Shown here one piece after another: positions 1 to 8,065 of a stretch of 48,347 bases of DNA. Source of the stretch: Acidocella sp. GTDB lineage: Bacteria; Pseudomonadota; Alphaproteobacteria; Acetobacterales; Acetobacteraceae. The stretch spans positions 1 through 48,347 of the forward strand of contig DAIDJU010000044.1 in assembly GCA_027451225.1 (NCBI GenBank), given 5' to 3'. Positions within the stretch are counted from its first letter, which is position 1, and every line of letters starts with the position of its first letter. The translations under genes were made by a program, and so were the position numbers. The notes beneath the pieces are model-generated. The model ran no database searches, was not told where the DNA came from, and was given only the letters and a program-made list of their open reading frames with translations.

Positions 1-40
1 ATATAGAAAAAATATCGGCAAAAAACTCTATATGTAGAAT
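1..40 (+). promoter_or_regulatory. Probable NrdR box pair upstream of nrdB
   Basis: Bases 25-40 (ACTCTATATGTAGAAT) match the NrdR consensus ACAC(W)ATATAT(W)GTGT at 12 of 16 positions. The window opens with ATATAG, which fits the right half of a second box. The two aligned G positions (6 and 37) are 31 bp apart, the helical-phase spacing typical of NrdR box pairs. NrdR is the ATP/dATP-sensing repressor of ribonucleotide reductase genes. The left box is cut by the window edge. Confidence 0.55.
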
Positions 41-133
41 TGCCGAATCACTCTTCACCCTCCATCAATACCCCCTGCTAGCGGCCGGCTGATATCGCGG
101 ATTGCCGCTACGATATGAGATGGGGGTACACCC

Positions 134-1207
134 ATGGCCCAGACTTTGAAGGCGTTGCTCATGAGCGGACAAATCACCAACCCCTCCGCCACCGAGGGGG
201 AACAGAAATTCGACCTGCTGACCGAGAACCCGGTCTACAAGCCGTTCCGCTACCCCTGGGCCTATGAGGCTTGGCTGATTCAGCAGCGCGTGCACTGGCT
301 GCCCGAGGAAGTCCCTCTGGCCGAGGACGTGCGCGACTGGCACAAGAACCTCACCGAGGGCGAGCGCAACCTGCTCACCCAGATCTTCCGCTTCTTCACC
401 CAGGCGGATATCGAGGTGAACAACTGCTACAACCGGAAATACAGCCAGGTCTTCAAACCGACCGAAGTCGTGATGATGCTCTCGGCCTTCTCGAACATCG
501 AGACCGTGCATATCGCCGCCTACTCTCACCTGCTCGATACGGTGGGCATGCCGGAAGTCGAGTACGAAGCCTTCCTCAAATACAAGGAGATGAAGGACAA
601 GTACGACTATATGCACGGCTTCACGGTGGACAATAAGCACGAGGTCGCCAAGACGCTGGCGGCTTTCGGCGCCTTCACCGAGGGCCTGCAGCTCTTCGCC
701 ACCTTCGCCATCCTGCTCAACTTCCCGCGCTTCAATAAAATGAAGGGCATGGGCCAAATCATCACCTGGTCGGTGCGCGATGAGTCGCTGCATTGCGAGA
801 GCATCATCAAGCTGTTCCGTACCTTCGTGGCCGAGAACCCGGAGGTCTGGACCGAGGATCTGCGCCGCGAGATCTATCTGACCTGCGCCACCATCGTGGA
901 CCATGAGGACGCGTTCATCGGCCTCGCCTTCGAAATGGGCGCGGTCGAGGGCCTGACCGCCGAAGAGGTGAAGCGCTATATCCGTTACATCGCCGACCGG
1001 CGCCTGGCCCAGCTCGGTCTGAACGCGCTCTTCCATGTCGAGAAGAACCCGCTGCCCTGGCTGGACGAAATGCTCAACGCGGTCGAGCACGCCAACTTCT
1101 TCGAGAACCGCTCCACCGAATATAGCAAGGCATCAACAACCGGAAGTTGGGAAGATGCCTTCGCCGATTTCGACAATAGCGAAGCACTCTCCTCAACTTC
1201 TGCCTAA
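134..1207 (+). CDS. nrdB: Ribonucleoside-diphosphate reductase, beta subunit (class I)
   Basis: Radical-generating subunit of class I ribonucleotide reductase. With NrdA it makes dNDPs from NDPs in the cytosol. The 357-residue protein keeps all six metal ligands and the radical tyrosine at the spacing of E. coli NrdB: D92, E123, H126, Y130 (ETVHIAAY), E183 and E217/H220 (RDESLH). The first ligand is 31 residues before E123, as in E. coli, so this looks like a tyrosyl-radical enzyme and not a Tyr-less class Ic form. The tail is acidic and Ser/Thr-rich, fitting the flexible NrdA-docking tail. The ATG at 134 has only a poor ribosome binding site. nrdA is not in the window and may lie upstream. 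A NrdR box pair precedes the gene and a strong hairpin follows it. Confidence 0.95.
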   Translation: MAQTLKALLMSGQITNPSATEGEQKFDLLTENPVYKPFRYPWAYEAWLIQQRVHWLPEEVPLAEDVRDWHKNLTEGERNLLTQIFRFFTQADIEVNNCYNRKYSQVFKPTEVVMMLSAFSNIETVHIAAYSHLLDTVGMPEVEYEAFLKYKEMKDKYDYMHGFTVDNKHEVAKTLAAFGAFTEGLQLFATFAILLNFPRFNKMKGMGQIITWSVRDESLHCESIIKLFRTFVAENPEVWTEDLRREIYLTCATIVDHEDAFIGLAFEMGAVEGLTAEEVKRYIRYIADRRLAQLGLNALFHVEKNPLPWLDEMLNAVEHANFFENRSTEYSKASTTGSWEDAFADFDNSEALSSTSA

Positions 1208-1213
1208 CCTCTA

Positions 1214-1257
1214 ACGGAGGAACCCTACCTTCTCCGTAGGGTTCCTCCGTTTGCATA
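1214..1257 (+). terminator. Terminator hairpin after nrdB
   Basis: A perfect 15-bp inverted repeat (1214-1228 and 1236-1250, arm ACGGAGGAACCCTAC) with a 7-base loop starts 7 bases after the nrdB stop. Only a short T stretch follows, so it is a strong hairpin with a weak U tract. Confidence 0.7.
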
Positions 1258-1388
1258 ACATCTGCGCGAGTTAAGAAAATTTTGTATTAATTGTTAACAA
1301 CCGCCCTGTTCAGCATCTGCAAATATATGCAAATACAACCAAGGAGCGATTACCAGCTCCCGGGTTTTGGACTATACTGAATAGCGAA

Positions 1389-1676
1389 ATGGCAGGCGTG
1401 ACAGACTCAGACGACGATACCGACCTCTTGGGCCGTGGCCAAAGCCCGGCGCCGCGCTATAGCCGCCGCCTGTCGGACAAGATTCTTATAGCCTTCCACC
1501 ATGCCTGCGATCAGGGCGATTACGAAATCGCCGAGCAATTGCTGCGCATTCTGGAGACCATGCTAACCCGCCGCACCGTGCCGCCCGATGCCAACCGTCG
1601 CAAGAGCATTGAGAGCTTGGTTGCAGCGCATGAGCGCCTCTGGCACCTGCGCCACCCCGAGAAGCAGTACGGCTAA
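1389..1676 (+). CDS. Conserved-looking hypothetical protein, 95 aa
   Basis: I do not recognise a named family. The protein begins with an acidic, probably disordered stretch (about residues 1-20). Two predicted amphipathic helices follow at about residues 28-52 and 65-85. They are rich in Arg, Leu and Ala and carry no Cys, signal peptide or membrane segment, so a small cytosolic helical protein is likely. The ATG at 1389 has no clear Shine-Dalgarno. The gene converges on the secreted-protein gene at 1681 with only 4 bases between the stops and no terminator. Codon use is typical of the window, which supports real coding. Confidence 0.7.
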   Translation: MAGVTDSDDDTDLLGRGQSPAPRYSRRLSDKILIAFHHACDQGDYEIAEQLLRILETMLTRRTVPPDANRRKSIESLVAAHERLWHLRHPEKQYG

Positions 1677-1680
1677 CGCC

Positions 1681-2340
1681 TCAACTGCTCACATATTTCT
1701 GGTAAACCTCATCGCCGCTGACATGGAACTCCATGCCGGCCCATTGGTTGTATTGGTCATACCATAGGCTTAGGTGCAGCTTGCCGGTAATATCAAAACG
1801 CTGCGCCAGAAGCGTGCCGCCCTCAGCCGTCGGCAAGTAATTCCAGCCCGGTGAGTTGACGATGGCCGGGTAATGCCGCCCCGTCTCCACGTTCAGGATC
1901 ATCGCGTTCAGCATCGCCTTATTCCAATAGGTCATCGGCAGCATTGGCAGTTGGCCAGTGTAGTCGTAATTGCCGGCTTTGGTGCTCTTAATGGTGTACC
2001 CGCCGGCAATGGGCTGGGCATGCACCTCAAGCGGCGTACCATTGTGGTTCACGTAGGAATCCAGCGTTCGGAAGGCACCGCCAGACCAGCATTCCACAGC
2101 GTGGCCAGTGTAGCGAAAGATGGTAATGCCCGCCAATTTCACAGCCAGCGCCACGTTGATCTCCACGCGCAGGTCATCGCCATTGCGGGTGAAACTGAGA
2201 TGGTGCTCGCCAATGGGCGTACCGTTACGCAGAACCCTGAACGCGATTTCATTGCCCGGCGGCACGGGCAGTTCATCTGCGCAGGCGGGGACAGCCAGTG
2301 CGGATGCACCAACGGCGGCCAGAAATCGGCGTCTGTCCAT
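1681..2340 (-). CDS. Exported DUF6134-like protein with twin-arginine-type signal
   Basis: The 219-residue protein starts at the ATG at 2340, chosen because AGGGGAGG lies just upstream. An upstream in-frame start at 2379 lacks such a site. The N-terminus MDRRRFLAAVGASALAVPA is a Tat-like signal, probably cleaved after ACA (about residue 22), so the mature protein should be periplasmic. The remainder is beta-rich with many Trp, Tyr and Gly residues and a run of polar strands. It resembles the uncharacterised DUF6134 family; this assignment is from memory of the family pattern. No catalytic motif is evident. The gene is divergent from the sixA-like gene, with a shared 92-bp promoter region. Confidence 0.7.
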   Translation of the reverse strand: MDRRRFLAAVGASALAVPACADELPVPPGNEIAFRVLRNGTPIGEHHLSFTRNGDDLRVEINVALAVKLAGITIFRYTGHAVECWSGGAFRTLDSYVNHNGTPLEVHAQPIAGGYTIKSTKAGNYDYTGQLPMLPMTYWNKAMLNAMILNVETGRHYPAIVNSPGWNYLPTAEGGTLLAQRFDITGKLHLSLWYDQYNQWAGMEFHVSGDEVYQKYVSS

Positions 2341-2432
2341 TTTTAAGCCTCCCCTTCCTGCCGCTCCATTCCGTAACACTCTATCCCCGAGACAGGGGCG
2401 ACAGAGCGTTCACACCATGGCACAATAACGCT

Positions 2433-2951
2433 ATGCACCAGCTGATTCTACTCCGCCATGCCAAAGCCGAACCCCATGGCAGCACTGCTGACCATGAGCG
2501 CGCACTCACCGATGCAGGACGCTCGGCGGCGGGAAAAATCGGCCGGGCGATGCGCAAAGCAGGTCTGGCACCGGACGTAGTCCTGGTCTCCACCGCCACC
2601 CGCACACAGGAGACTCTGGAGGCACTGGAGCAGGAGAATGTGTGGGATGAATGGCCTAACATCGATTCCCTGCCCCAACTCTACATGGCCACGCCCGGGC
2701 AGCTGCGGGATGTGTTGCAGAACCTGCCTGAAAGCGTGCGCAGCGCGCTCGTCATAGGCCACAACCCTGGCCTGCACGAACTGGCTCTCAGCCTCGCGGG
2801 TCCGGCGCAAACCCGCCCGGAACTCAAGCGCATAGAAGACGGGTTTCCGACCGCCGCGATGGCCGAATTCCTGGTGGCGACACCCTGGCGGCGGCTTTCT
2901 CCCAGCGGCGCCACGCTGCAGCGCTTCATCGTGCCCAAGGATCTGGCCTAG
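2433..2951 (+). CDS. SixA-type phosphohistidine phosphatase
   Basis: Histidine-phosphatase superfamily protein of 172 residues. The catalytic signature LLRHAKAEP is at the N-terminus, with the phospho-accepting His near residue 8. The second conserved block GHNPGLHELA is typical of SixA, which removes phosphate from phosphohistidine in phosphorelay or PTS proteins. The ATG at 2433 is chosen because the family begins directly with the RHAK strand. Upstream in-frame codons encode an unrelated, low-quality extension. A three-codon frame (ATG at 2417, stop at 2426-2428) sits just before the start. The true substrate cannot be read from sequence. Confidence 0.85.
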   Translation: MHQLILLRHAKAEPHGSTADHERALTDAGRSAAGKIGRAMRKAGLAPDVVLVSTATRTQETLEALEQENVWDEWPNIDSLPQLYMATPGQLRDVLQNLPESVRSALVIGHNPGLHELALSLAGPAQTRPELKRIEDGFPTAAMAEFLVATPWRRLSPSGATLQRFIVPKDLA

Positions 2952-2989
2952 TTCCGCTACGCATGGCAGCGCCGCCCTGAACGCCTCTC

Positions 2990-3016
2990 CCGCCGCTTTA
3001 CAGGGGGCGGCGGATT
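2990..3016 (+). terminator. Weak terminator candidate after sixA-like gene
   Basis: A 7-bp GC inverted repeat CCGCCGC/GCGGCGG (2990-2996, 3007-3013) with a 10-base loop is followed by only ATTT. It could terminate the phosphatase transcript or structure the gltA leader. Confidence 0.3.
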
Positions 3017-3106
3017 TAATAACGCTGTCGCTGTCCTCGGATACAGGGGGAATGAAGGAAAATGTTCTCCCTGGCTTATGAATATCCAAATAGAAGGTGA
3101 ATCCGT

Positions 3107-4420
3107 ATGGCTCAAACCGCATCCAGCAAGCAGGTCGGCACCGCAACGCTGACCCTTGGCGATAAGACAGCCTCTCTGCCCGTTCTTGGCGGCACCCTCG
3201 GCACTGATTGCGTCGACGTTCGGAAGCTCCAGAGCGAGCTCGGCGTTTTCACTTTCGACCCCAGCTACGGCGCCACGGCGTCCTGCGAAAGCTCCATCAC
3301 CTATATCGACGGCGATGAGGGCATCCTGCTGCACCGCGGCTACCCGATCGACCAGCTGGCCGAGAACTCGACCTTCCTGGAAGTCGCCTACCTGCTGCTG
3401 AACGGCGAGCTGCCGAACAAGGACGAGTTCGAGAAGTTCAACAGCGGCGTCATGCGCCACACCATGCTGCACGAGCAGATCCGCAGCTTCTGGTCCGGTT
3501 TCCGCCGCGATGCGCACCCGATGGCCATGCTCTGCTCCGTCGTCGGCGCCATGTCCGCCTTCTACCCGGACAGCATCAACGTGCATGACGCGCGCCAGCG
3601 CGAAATTTCCGCCTTCCGAATGATCGCCAAGATCCCGACGATCACCGCCTGGGCGCACAAGTACAATGTCGGCCAGCCCTTCGTGTACCCGAAGAACGAG
3701 TACTCCTACGCCGAGAACTTCCTGTACATGTTCCATGCGGTTCCGGCTGAGGATTACAAGCCGAACCCGGTGCTGACCGCCGCCATGGACCGCATCCTGA
3801 TCCTGCATGCGGACCACGAGCAGAACGCCTCCACCTCCACGGTTCGTCTGGCTGGCTCCACCGGCGCCAACCCGTTCGCCTGCATCGCCGCCGGCATCGC
3901 CTCTCTGTGGGGCCCCGCCCATGGCGGCGCCAACGAGGCCGTGCTGAAGATGCTGGCCGAAATCGGCCACAAGGATAACATCCCCGAGTTCATCAAGCAG
4001 GTGAAGGACAAGAACAGCGGCGTGAAGCTGATGGGCTTTGGTCACCGCGTGTACAAGAACTTCGACCCCCGCGCGAAGATCATGCAGAAGACCTGCCATG
4101 AAGTGCTGGGCGAGCTGGGCATCAAGGACGAGCCGATGCTCGACCTGGCCATCGAGCTCGAGAAGATCGCGCTGGAGGACGATTACTTCGTCTCCCGCAA
4201 GCTGTACCCGAACGTGGACTTCTACTCGGGCATCATCCTGAAGGCGATGGGCTTCCCGACCCAGATGTTCACCCCGATCTTCGCGCTCGCCCGCACCGTT
4301 GGCTGGATCAGCCAGTGGAAGGAAATGATGGAAGATCCCACCAACCGCATCAGCCGTCCGCGCCAGATCTACACCGGCGCGCCGACCCGCGATTACGTGC
4401 CGCTCGACAAGCGTGGCTAA
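3107..4420 (+). CDS. gltA: Citrate synthase (type I)
   Basis: Condenses acetyl-CoA and oxaloacetate to citrate, the entry step of the TCA cycle. At 437 residues it has the size of the hexameric, NADH-sensitive bacterial type I enzyme. The catalytic residues are in place: H272 in GPAHGGAN, H313 in GFGHRVYK and D371 in NVDFYSG. HADHEQN at 234-240 is the conserved pre-catalytic helix. AGAAGGT precedes the ATG with suitable spacing. The gene is monocistronic, bounded by a weak hairpin upstream and a very strong terminator downstream. Confidence 0.97.
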   Translation: MAQTASSKQVGTATLTLGDKTASLPVLGGTLGTDCVDVRKLQSELGVFTFDPSYGATASCESSITYIDGDEGILLHRGYPIDQLAENSTFLEVAYLLLNGELPNKDEFEKFNSGVMRHTMLHEQIRSFWSGFRRDAHPMAMLCSVVGAMSAFYPDSINVHDARQREISAFRMIAKIPTITAWAHKYNVGQPFVYPKNEYSYAENFLYMFHAVPAEDYKPNPVLTAAMDRILILHADHEQNASTSTVRLAGSTGANPFACIAAGIASLWGPAHGGANEAVLKMLAEIGHKDNIPEFIKQVKDKNSGVKLMGFGHRVYKNFDPRAKIMQKTCHEVLGELGIKDEPMLDLAIELEKIALEDDYFVSRKLYPNVDFYSGIILKAMGFPTQMFTPIFALARTVGWISQWKEMMEDPTNRISRPRQIYTGAPTRDYVPLDKRG

Positions 4421-4442
4421 TTCGCAGGCGTGCGAACATACC

Positions 4443-4477
4443 GGCCAGGGGGAGTTCCCCCTGGCCTTTTTTATTTT
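4443..4477 (+). terminator. Rho-independent terminator of gltA
   Basis: A perfect 10-bp stem GGCCAGGGGG/CCCCCTGGCC (4443-4452, 4457-4466) with a 4-base loop is followed by TTTTTTATTTT. This is a textbook intrinsic terminator, 22 bases after the stop. Confidence 0.93.
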
Positions 4478-4488
4478 AGCATAATCCC

Positions 4489-5514
4489 ATGATCTCAACT
4501 CTCCCCACCGGCCCGTGGCGCAACCTGATCGTTGGCCTGATCTACATGGTCGTCATCACGGCCCTGGCCACCTCGGCCTATATGCTGGCGGGCTGGAGCC
4601 TGAGCGACGCTTTCTACTTCGTCGTCATCACCATCTTCACCGTCGGCTACCAGGAGCTGCACCCCATCGTCTCGCCCGAGATGCGGGCGCTGACCATGGC
4701 GACCATCGTGCTCGGCTGCACCGGCGTCATCTTCCTCACCGGCGCGCTGGTGCAGGCCTTCACCTATACGCAGATTCAGCAACTGCTCGGAAACAAGCGG
4801 ATGAAAACCCAAATCGAGAAGATGACCGGCCATGTGATCATCTGCGGCTTCGGCCGGATCGGCCACGCTTTGGCGGAGGAGCTGCGCGCCGGCGGCATAG
4901 AGTTCGTCATCGTGGACCTCGACGAAGCTCGGCTGGCCCGCGCCTCGGCGGAAGGGTTTCACACCTGGGCGGGCGACGCCACCACCGAGGCCACGCTGAA
5001 GGAAGTTGGCGTAATGCGCGCCCGCGCCCTAGCCACCGTAGTGCCCAACGACGCCGTGAACGTGTTCATCACCCTCACGGCCCGCAGCCTGAACAAGGAT
5101 CTGGAGATCATCGCCCGCGGCGTTTCGCCCAGCACCAAGGGCAAATTGCTGCATGCCGGCGCCAGCTCGGTGGTCGAGCCCACGCATATCGGCGCCGAGC
5201 GCATCGCCCAGATGATCCTCTACCCCCGCACCTCGCGCATCACCGAGGGCACGCAGCGCATCCGCACCATGGCGGCGGGGCTGCATGGGCTAGGGCTTGA
5301 ACTGGAAGTGGAGGCCGTGCCGCCGGACGGCAAAATGGCCGGGCGGACGATCGAGCAGGCGGAGCGCGAGACAGACGGCTCCGTGTTCATCATCGCCATC
5401 AACCGCAAGAGCGGCGAGACCCTGACCCGCCCCGATCCGTCCACAGTCATCGAACCCGGCGACGGGGTGGTGATGATCACCCGCGCCAGCCGTACCATGG
5501 GGAAACGCGACTGA
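4489..5514 (+). CDS. Two-TM potassium channel with RCK (TrkA-N/TrkA-C) domains
   Basis: A 341-residue ion channel of the MthK/Kch type. TM1 is at about residues 13-34, the pore helix at 37-50, the selectivity filter TVGYQE at 51-56 and TM2 at about 66-92. A cytosolic RCK domain follows, with the dinucleotide-binding motif GFGRIG (120-125), then a TrkA-C domain at about 255-338. The filter keeps TVGY but has Gln-Glu where most K+ channels have Gly-Asp. The ATG at 4489 lies only 12 bases after the gltA terminator T-tract and has no Shine-Dalgarno. The transcript may therefore be leaderless, or the start may be M20. Potassium selectivity is inferred. Confidence 0.88.
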   Translation: MISTLPTGPWRNLIVGLIYMVVITALATSAYMLAGWSLSDAFYFVVITIFTVGYQELHPIVSPEMRALTMATIVLGCTGVIFLTGALVQAFTYTQIQQLLGNKRMKTQIEKMTGHVIICGFGRIGHALAEELRAGGIEFVIVDLDEARLARASAEGFHTWAGDATTEATLKEVGVMRARALATVVPNDAVNVFITLTARSLNKDLEIIARGVSPSTKGKLLHAGASSVVEPTHIGAERIAQMILYPRTSRITEGTQRIRTMAAGLHGLGLELEVEAVPPDGKMAGRTIEQAERETDGSVFIIAINRKSGETLTRPDPSTVIEPGDGVVMITRASRTMGKRD

Positions 5515-5532
5515 CTGCCCCTTGAATCGAAA

Positions 5533-5556
5533 ATATCCGATCCATATATCGGACAT
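5533..5556 (+). promoter_or_regulatory. Dyad operator before the arsR-like gene
   Basis: A perfect inverted repeat TCCGAT-N6-ATCGGA (5536-5541, 5548-5553), with partly matching flanks, ends 8 bases before the ATG of the ArsR-type regulator. Its size and position fit an autoregulatory ArsR-family operator. Binding is inferred. Confidence 0.55.
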
Positions 5557-5561
5557 CGACG

Positions 5562-5876
5562 ATGCAGAACACACCCGCCCTTAATTTCGACGAAGCGCTG
5601 AAAGCCCTGGCCAACCCTGTGCGGCGCAAGATCCTCTCCGGCCTGAAAACCCCGGAGCGGAACTTCCCCGGCCAGGACCATCCCTATGCGCTCGGCGTTT
5701 GCGCCGGGCGCATAGAAGCCACGTGCGGCTTATCGCAATCCACCGTCTCGGCGCATCTGGCCGTGCTGCATCAGGCCGGCTTGGTCAGCAGCCATAAGAT
5801 CGGCCAATGGGTGTTCTACCGGCGCGACGAAGCGGCCATCGCCACTTTTCTTAACCATCTAGGCCAAAGTCTCTAG
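5562..5876 (+). CDS. ArsR-family winged-helix regulator, probable sensor for the adjacent OYE
   Basis: A 104-residue DNA-binding protein. LKALANPVRRKIL (about 13-25) is the ArsR first helix, GLSQSTVSAHLAVLHQAGLV (56-75) the recognition helix, and GQWVFYRRD the wing. It lacks the ELCVCDL metal site of ArsR/SmtB. It has two cysteines, C47 and C55, flanking the helix before the recognition helix, as seen in thiol-based sensors. A dyad lies directly upstream. The old yellow enzyme gene starts 9 bases downstream, with its ribosome site overlapping this gene's stop. The simplest reading is an electrophile or redox sensor controlling itself and the reductase. The signal it senses is inferred. Confidence 0.85.
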   Translation: MQNTPALNFDEALKALANPVRRKILSGLKTPERNFPGQDHPYALGVCAGRIEATCGLSQSTVSAHLAVLHQAGLVSSHKIGQWVFYRRDEAAIATFLNHLGQSL

Positions 5877-5885
5877 GAGCCAGCC

Positions 5886-6950
5886 ATGCCCAGCCTGTTC
5901 GATCCCCTCCAGCTCGGCGATCTTACCCTGCCGAACCGTATCATCATGGCCCCGCTCACGCGCTGCCGCGCCAGCGCCGGGCGCGTGCCCAACGCCATGA
6001 TGGCTGAATACTACGCCCAGCGCGCCGCTGCCGGGCTGATCATCTCCGAGGCCACCGCCGTCACCCCCATGGGCGTGGGCTACCCGGACACCCCCGGCCT
6101 GTGGAGCCAGGAGCAGGTGGAGGGCTGGAAGCTCGTCACCAGCGCCGTGCATAAGGCGGGCGGGCGCATCTTCGCCCAGCTCTGGCATGTGGGCCGCATC
6201 TCCGCGCCGCTCTATCTGAATGGCGAGCTGCCGGTCAGCGCCTCGGCTATCGCGGCACAGGGCCATGTCAGCCTGGTCCGCCCGCTGCAGGACTACGTCA
6301 CCCCCCGCGCGCTGGAGCTGGACGAGCTGCCCGGCATCATCGAGGCCTACCGCAAGGCCGCGATGAACGCGCAGATGGCCGGTTTCGACGGCGTGGAAGT
6401 GCATGCCGCCAACGGCTACCTGCTTGACCAGTTCCTGCAGGACTCCACCAACAAGCGCACCGATGAGTATGGCGGGCCGATCCAGAACCGCGCCCGGCTG
6501 CTGCTGGAGGTGACCGACGGCGTGGCCTCCGTGTTCGGGGCGGAATATGTCGGCGTGCATCTCGCTCCGCGCGGCGATACCCACACCATGGGCGATTCCA
6601 ACCCGCTCGCCACCTTCTCCTATGTGGCGCAGGAGCTGAACGAGCGCGGCATCGCCTTCATCTGCACCCGCGAGTACGAGGGGCCGGACTCGATCACCCC
6701 GCAGCTCAAGAAGGTGTTCGGCGGCGTGGTCATCGCCAATGAGAAGTACACCCTCGAATCGGCCCAGCAGGCGCTGGATGCCGGCGAGGCCGACGCCGTG
6801 GCCTGGGGTAAGGCGTTCATCGCCAACCCCGACCTCGTCACCCGCCTGGCCCAGAAAGCCCCGCTGAACGAGCTGGACGCCGCGACCATGTATGGCGGCG
6901 GCGCCAATGGCTACACGGATTATCCGACCCTGGAAGCCGTAAACGCATAA
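5886..6950 (+). CDS. Old yellow enzyme family ene-reductase (NemA-like)
   Basis: FMN-dependent NAD(P)H oxidoreductase of 354 residues that reduces activated C=C bonds, quinones, N-ethylmaleimide or nitro compounds. The fold starts with LFDPLQLGDLTLPNRI. T25 in APLTR is the flavin-tuning threonine. H173 and N176 (HAANGY) bind the substrate carbonyl, and Y178 is the proton donor. DSTNKRTDEYGG follows as in NemA. AGGAG overlaps the upstream stop codon, so it is co-transcribed with the ArsR-like regulator. A detoxification role for reactive electrophiles is supported by this pairing; the physiological substrate is unknown. Confidence 0.92.
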   Translation: MPSLFDPLQLGDLTLPNRIIMAPLTRCRASAGRVPNAMMAEYYAQRAAAGLIISEATAVTPMGVGYPDTPGLWSQEQVEGWKLVTSAVHKAGGRIFAQLWHVGRISAPLYLNGELPVSASAIAAQGHVSLVRPLQDYVTPRALELDELPGIIEAYRKAAMNAQMAGFDGVEVHAANGYLLDQFLQDSTNKRTDEYGGPIQNRARLLLEVTDGVASVFGAEYVGVHLAPRGDTHTMGDSNPLATFSYVAQELNERGIAFICTREYEGPDSITPQLKKVFGGVVIANEKYTLESAQQALDAGEADAVAWGKAFIANPDLVTRLAQKAPLNELDAATMYGGGANGYTDYPTLEAVNA

Positions 6951-6965
6951 ACCCTTCCCCGGCGG

Positions 6966-7898
6966 TCAGAACAGTTCGATCTGGCCGCCGGCTTTCTTCT
7001 TCTCACGCAGGATGCCGTCCCGCACCAGCCATTCATGGCAGCGCACCTGGTTGCGCCCGTGCTGCTTGGCCACGTAGAGCGCCTCATCCGCCCGGCCGAA
7101 GGCGCTGGCCCCGGTATCATCCCCCTTCAGGGTGGAAAACCCGACACTGATCGTCACCCGTCCGACCTGGGGAAACACGGCCGATTGCACGGCATTGCGG
7201 AAGGCTTCCAGCCGGATCGCGGCCATGCCGAGCGGGGTGTTGTGCAGGATGACAAGGAACTCCTCCCCGCCGAAACGGAACACACTGCCCATCTCCCCCA
7301 GGCAGCCTTCCATCAGCCGCCCCATGAGGATCAGTACCTCGTCGCCATAGAGATGACCGAATTCATCGTTGATGCGCTTGAAGAAGTCGATATCCGCCAC
7401 GGCGATGACCGCCTGCTTCTCCTGCACGGCCTGATGGAAATAGCTGTTGAAGCCCCGGCGGTTGAGCAGGCCGGTCAATTCGTCCCGGCTGCCGTAATCG
7501 AGCAGCCCGGCATGGTTGTTGTAAACCCGGATAAGCCGCGAGACGGTCAGCGTCTCCGCGCGGGTCAGGCGTTCTGGGCGGAGGAGTTCGATCATCCCGG
7601 CGGGCCTGTTGCCGTCGTGAATGGCGAAATCGTAGCGGAAGCCGCCATTTACCTCGCCTTCCAAGCAGGCGCCATGCTTCAGGCCCGGCAGAACGGCCCT
7701 GTCCTCGCCCGGCTCAGCCCCTTCGGGCAATACGAGGTGCCTCTGCATAACCCGGCTCTCGCCGCCCCAGGCAATGCGCCAAAGCACCAGGCGGCTGGCG
7801 CCGACAAGCTCGTAGATGAGCTCGGCGAACATGGCCTCCAACTCGCGCTTGTCCCGCAAATAGGTCAGATCGGCTACGGTATCGAGAATCTCTGTCAT
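6966..7898 (-). CDS. Diguanylate cyclase, GGDEF domain
   Basis: A 310-residue cytosolic protein. The C-terminal half is a GGDEF domain (about 138-298): DELTGLLNRRGF, metal-binding DIDFFKRIND with D169/D171, and the active-site loop GGEEF at 210-214. It should make cyclic di-GMP from two GTP. The allosteric I-site (RxxD before the loop) is absent, so product inhibition by that route is unlikely. Residues 1-130 contain no membrane segment and look like a small GAF-like or unclassified sensory domain. The gene is convergent with the OYE gene (15 bases) and divergent from purC. Confidence 0.88.
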   Translation of the reverse strand: MTEILDTVADLTYLRDKRELEAMFAELIYELVGASRLVLWRIAWGGESRVMQRHLVLPEGAEPGEDRAVLPGLKHGACLEGEVNGGFRYDFAIHDGNRPAGMIELLRPERLTRAETLTVSRLIRVYNNHAGLLDYGSRDELTGLLNRRGFNSYFHQAVQEKQAVIAVADIDFFKRINDEFGHLYGDEVLILMGRLMEGCLGEMGSVFRFGGEEFLVILHNTPLGMAAIRLEAFRNAVQSAVFPQVGRVTISVGFSTLKGDDTGASAFGRADEALYVAKQHGRNQVRCHEWLVRDGILREKKKAGGQIELF

Positions 7899-7969
7899 GG
7901 CTCGCGCTGAAAGTTAGAGCCATTCAACTTTCAAATTCTTACCAACGGCGTAAATTTTATCTCTCAACC

Positions 7970-7993
7970 GGCGGTAAGCAGCCGCCATTTTTT
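7970..7993 (+). promoter_or_regulatory. Attenuator-like hairpin in the purC leader
   Basis: A 5-bp GC stem GGCGG/CCGCC (7970-7974, 7982-7986) with a 7-base loop is followed by A then TTTTTT (7988-7993). It lies 72 bases before the purC start, with no plus-strand gene ending nearby that would need a terminator. A leader attenuator is one explanation. I do not recognise a purine riboswitch here. Confidence 0.4.
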
Positions 7994-8065
7994 ACGTGGC
8001 CATAGCCTTAGCCGCCCGAGGTTGGTATAGACCGCATCCATTAAATTTCCGAAGGTACACGACCC

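Noticed and set aside
2957-4498. A 513-codon open frame opposite gltA
   Set aside because: Same shadow effect; the citrate synthase on the other strand has complete catalytic residues and this frame runs through its terminator.
7899-8065. A purine riboswitch upstream of purC
   Set aside because: Only a single short hairpin with T-run is visible; the conserved three-way-junction sequences of purine riboswitches were not found.
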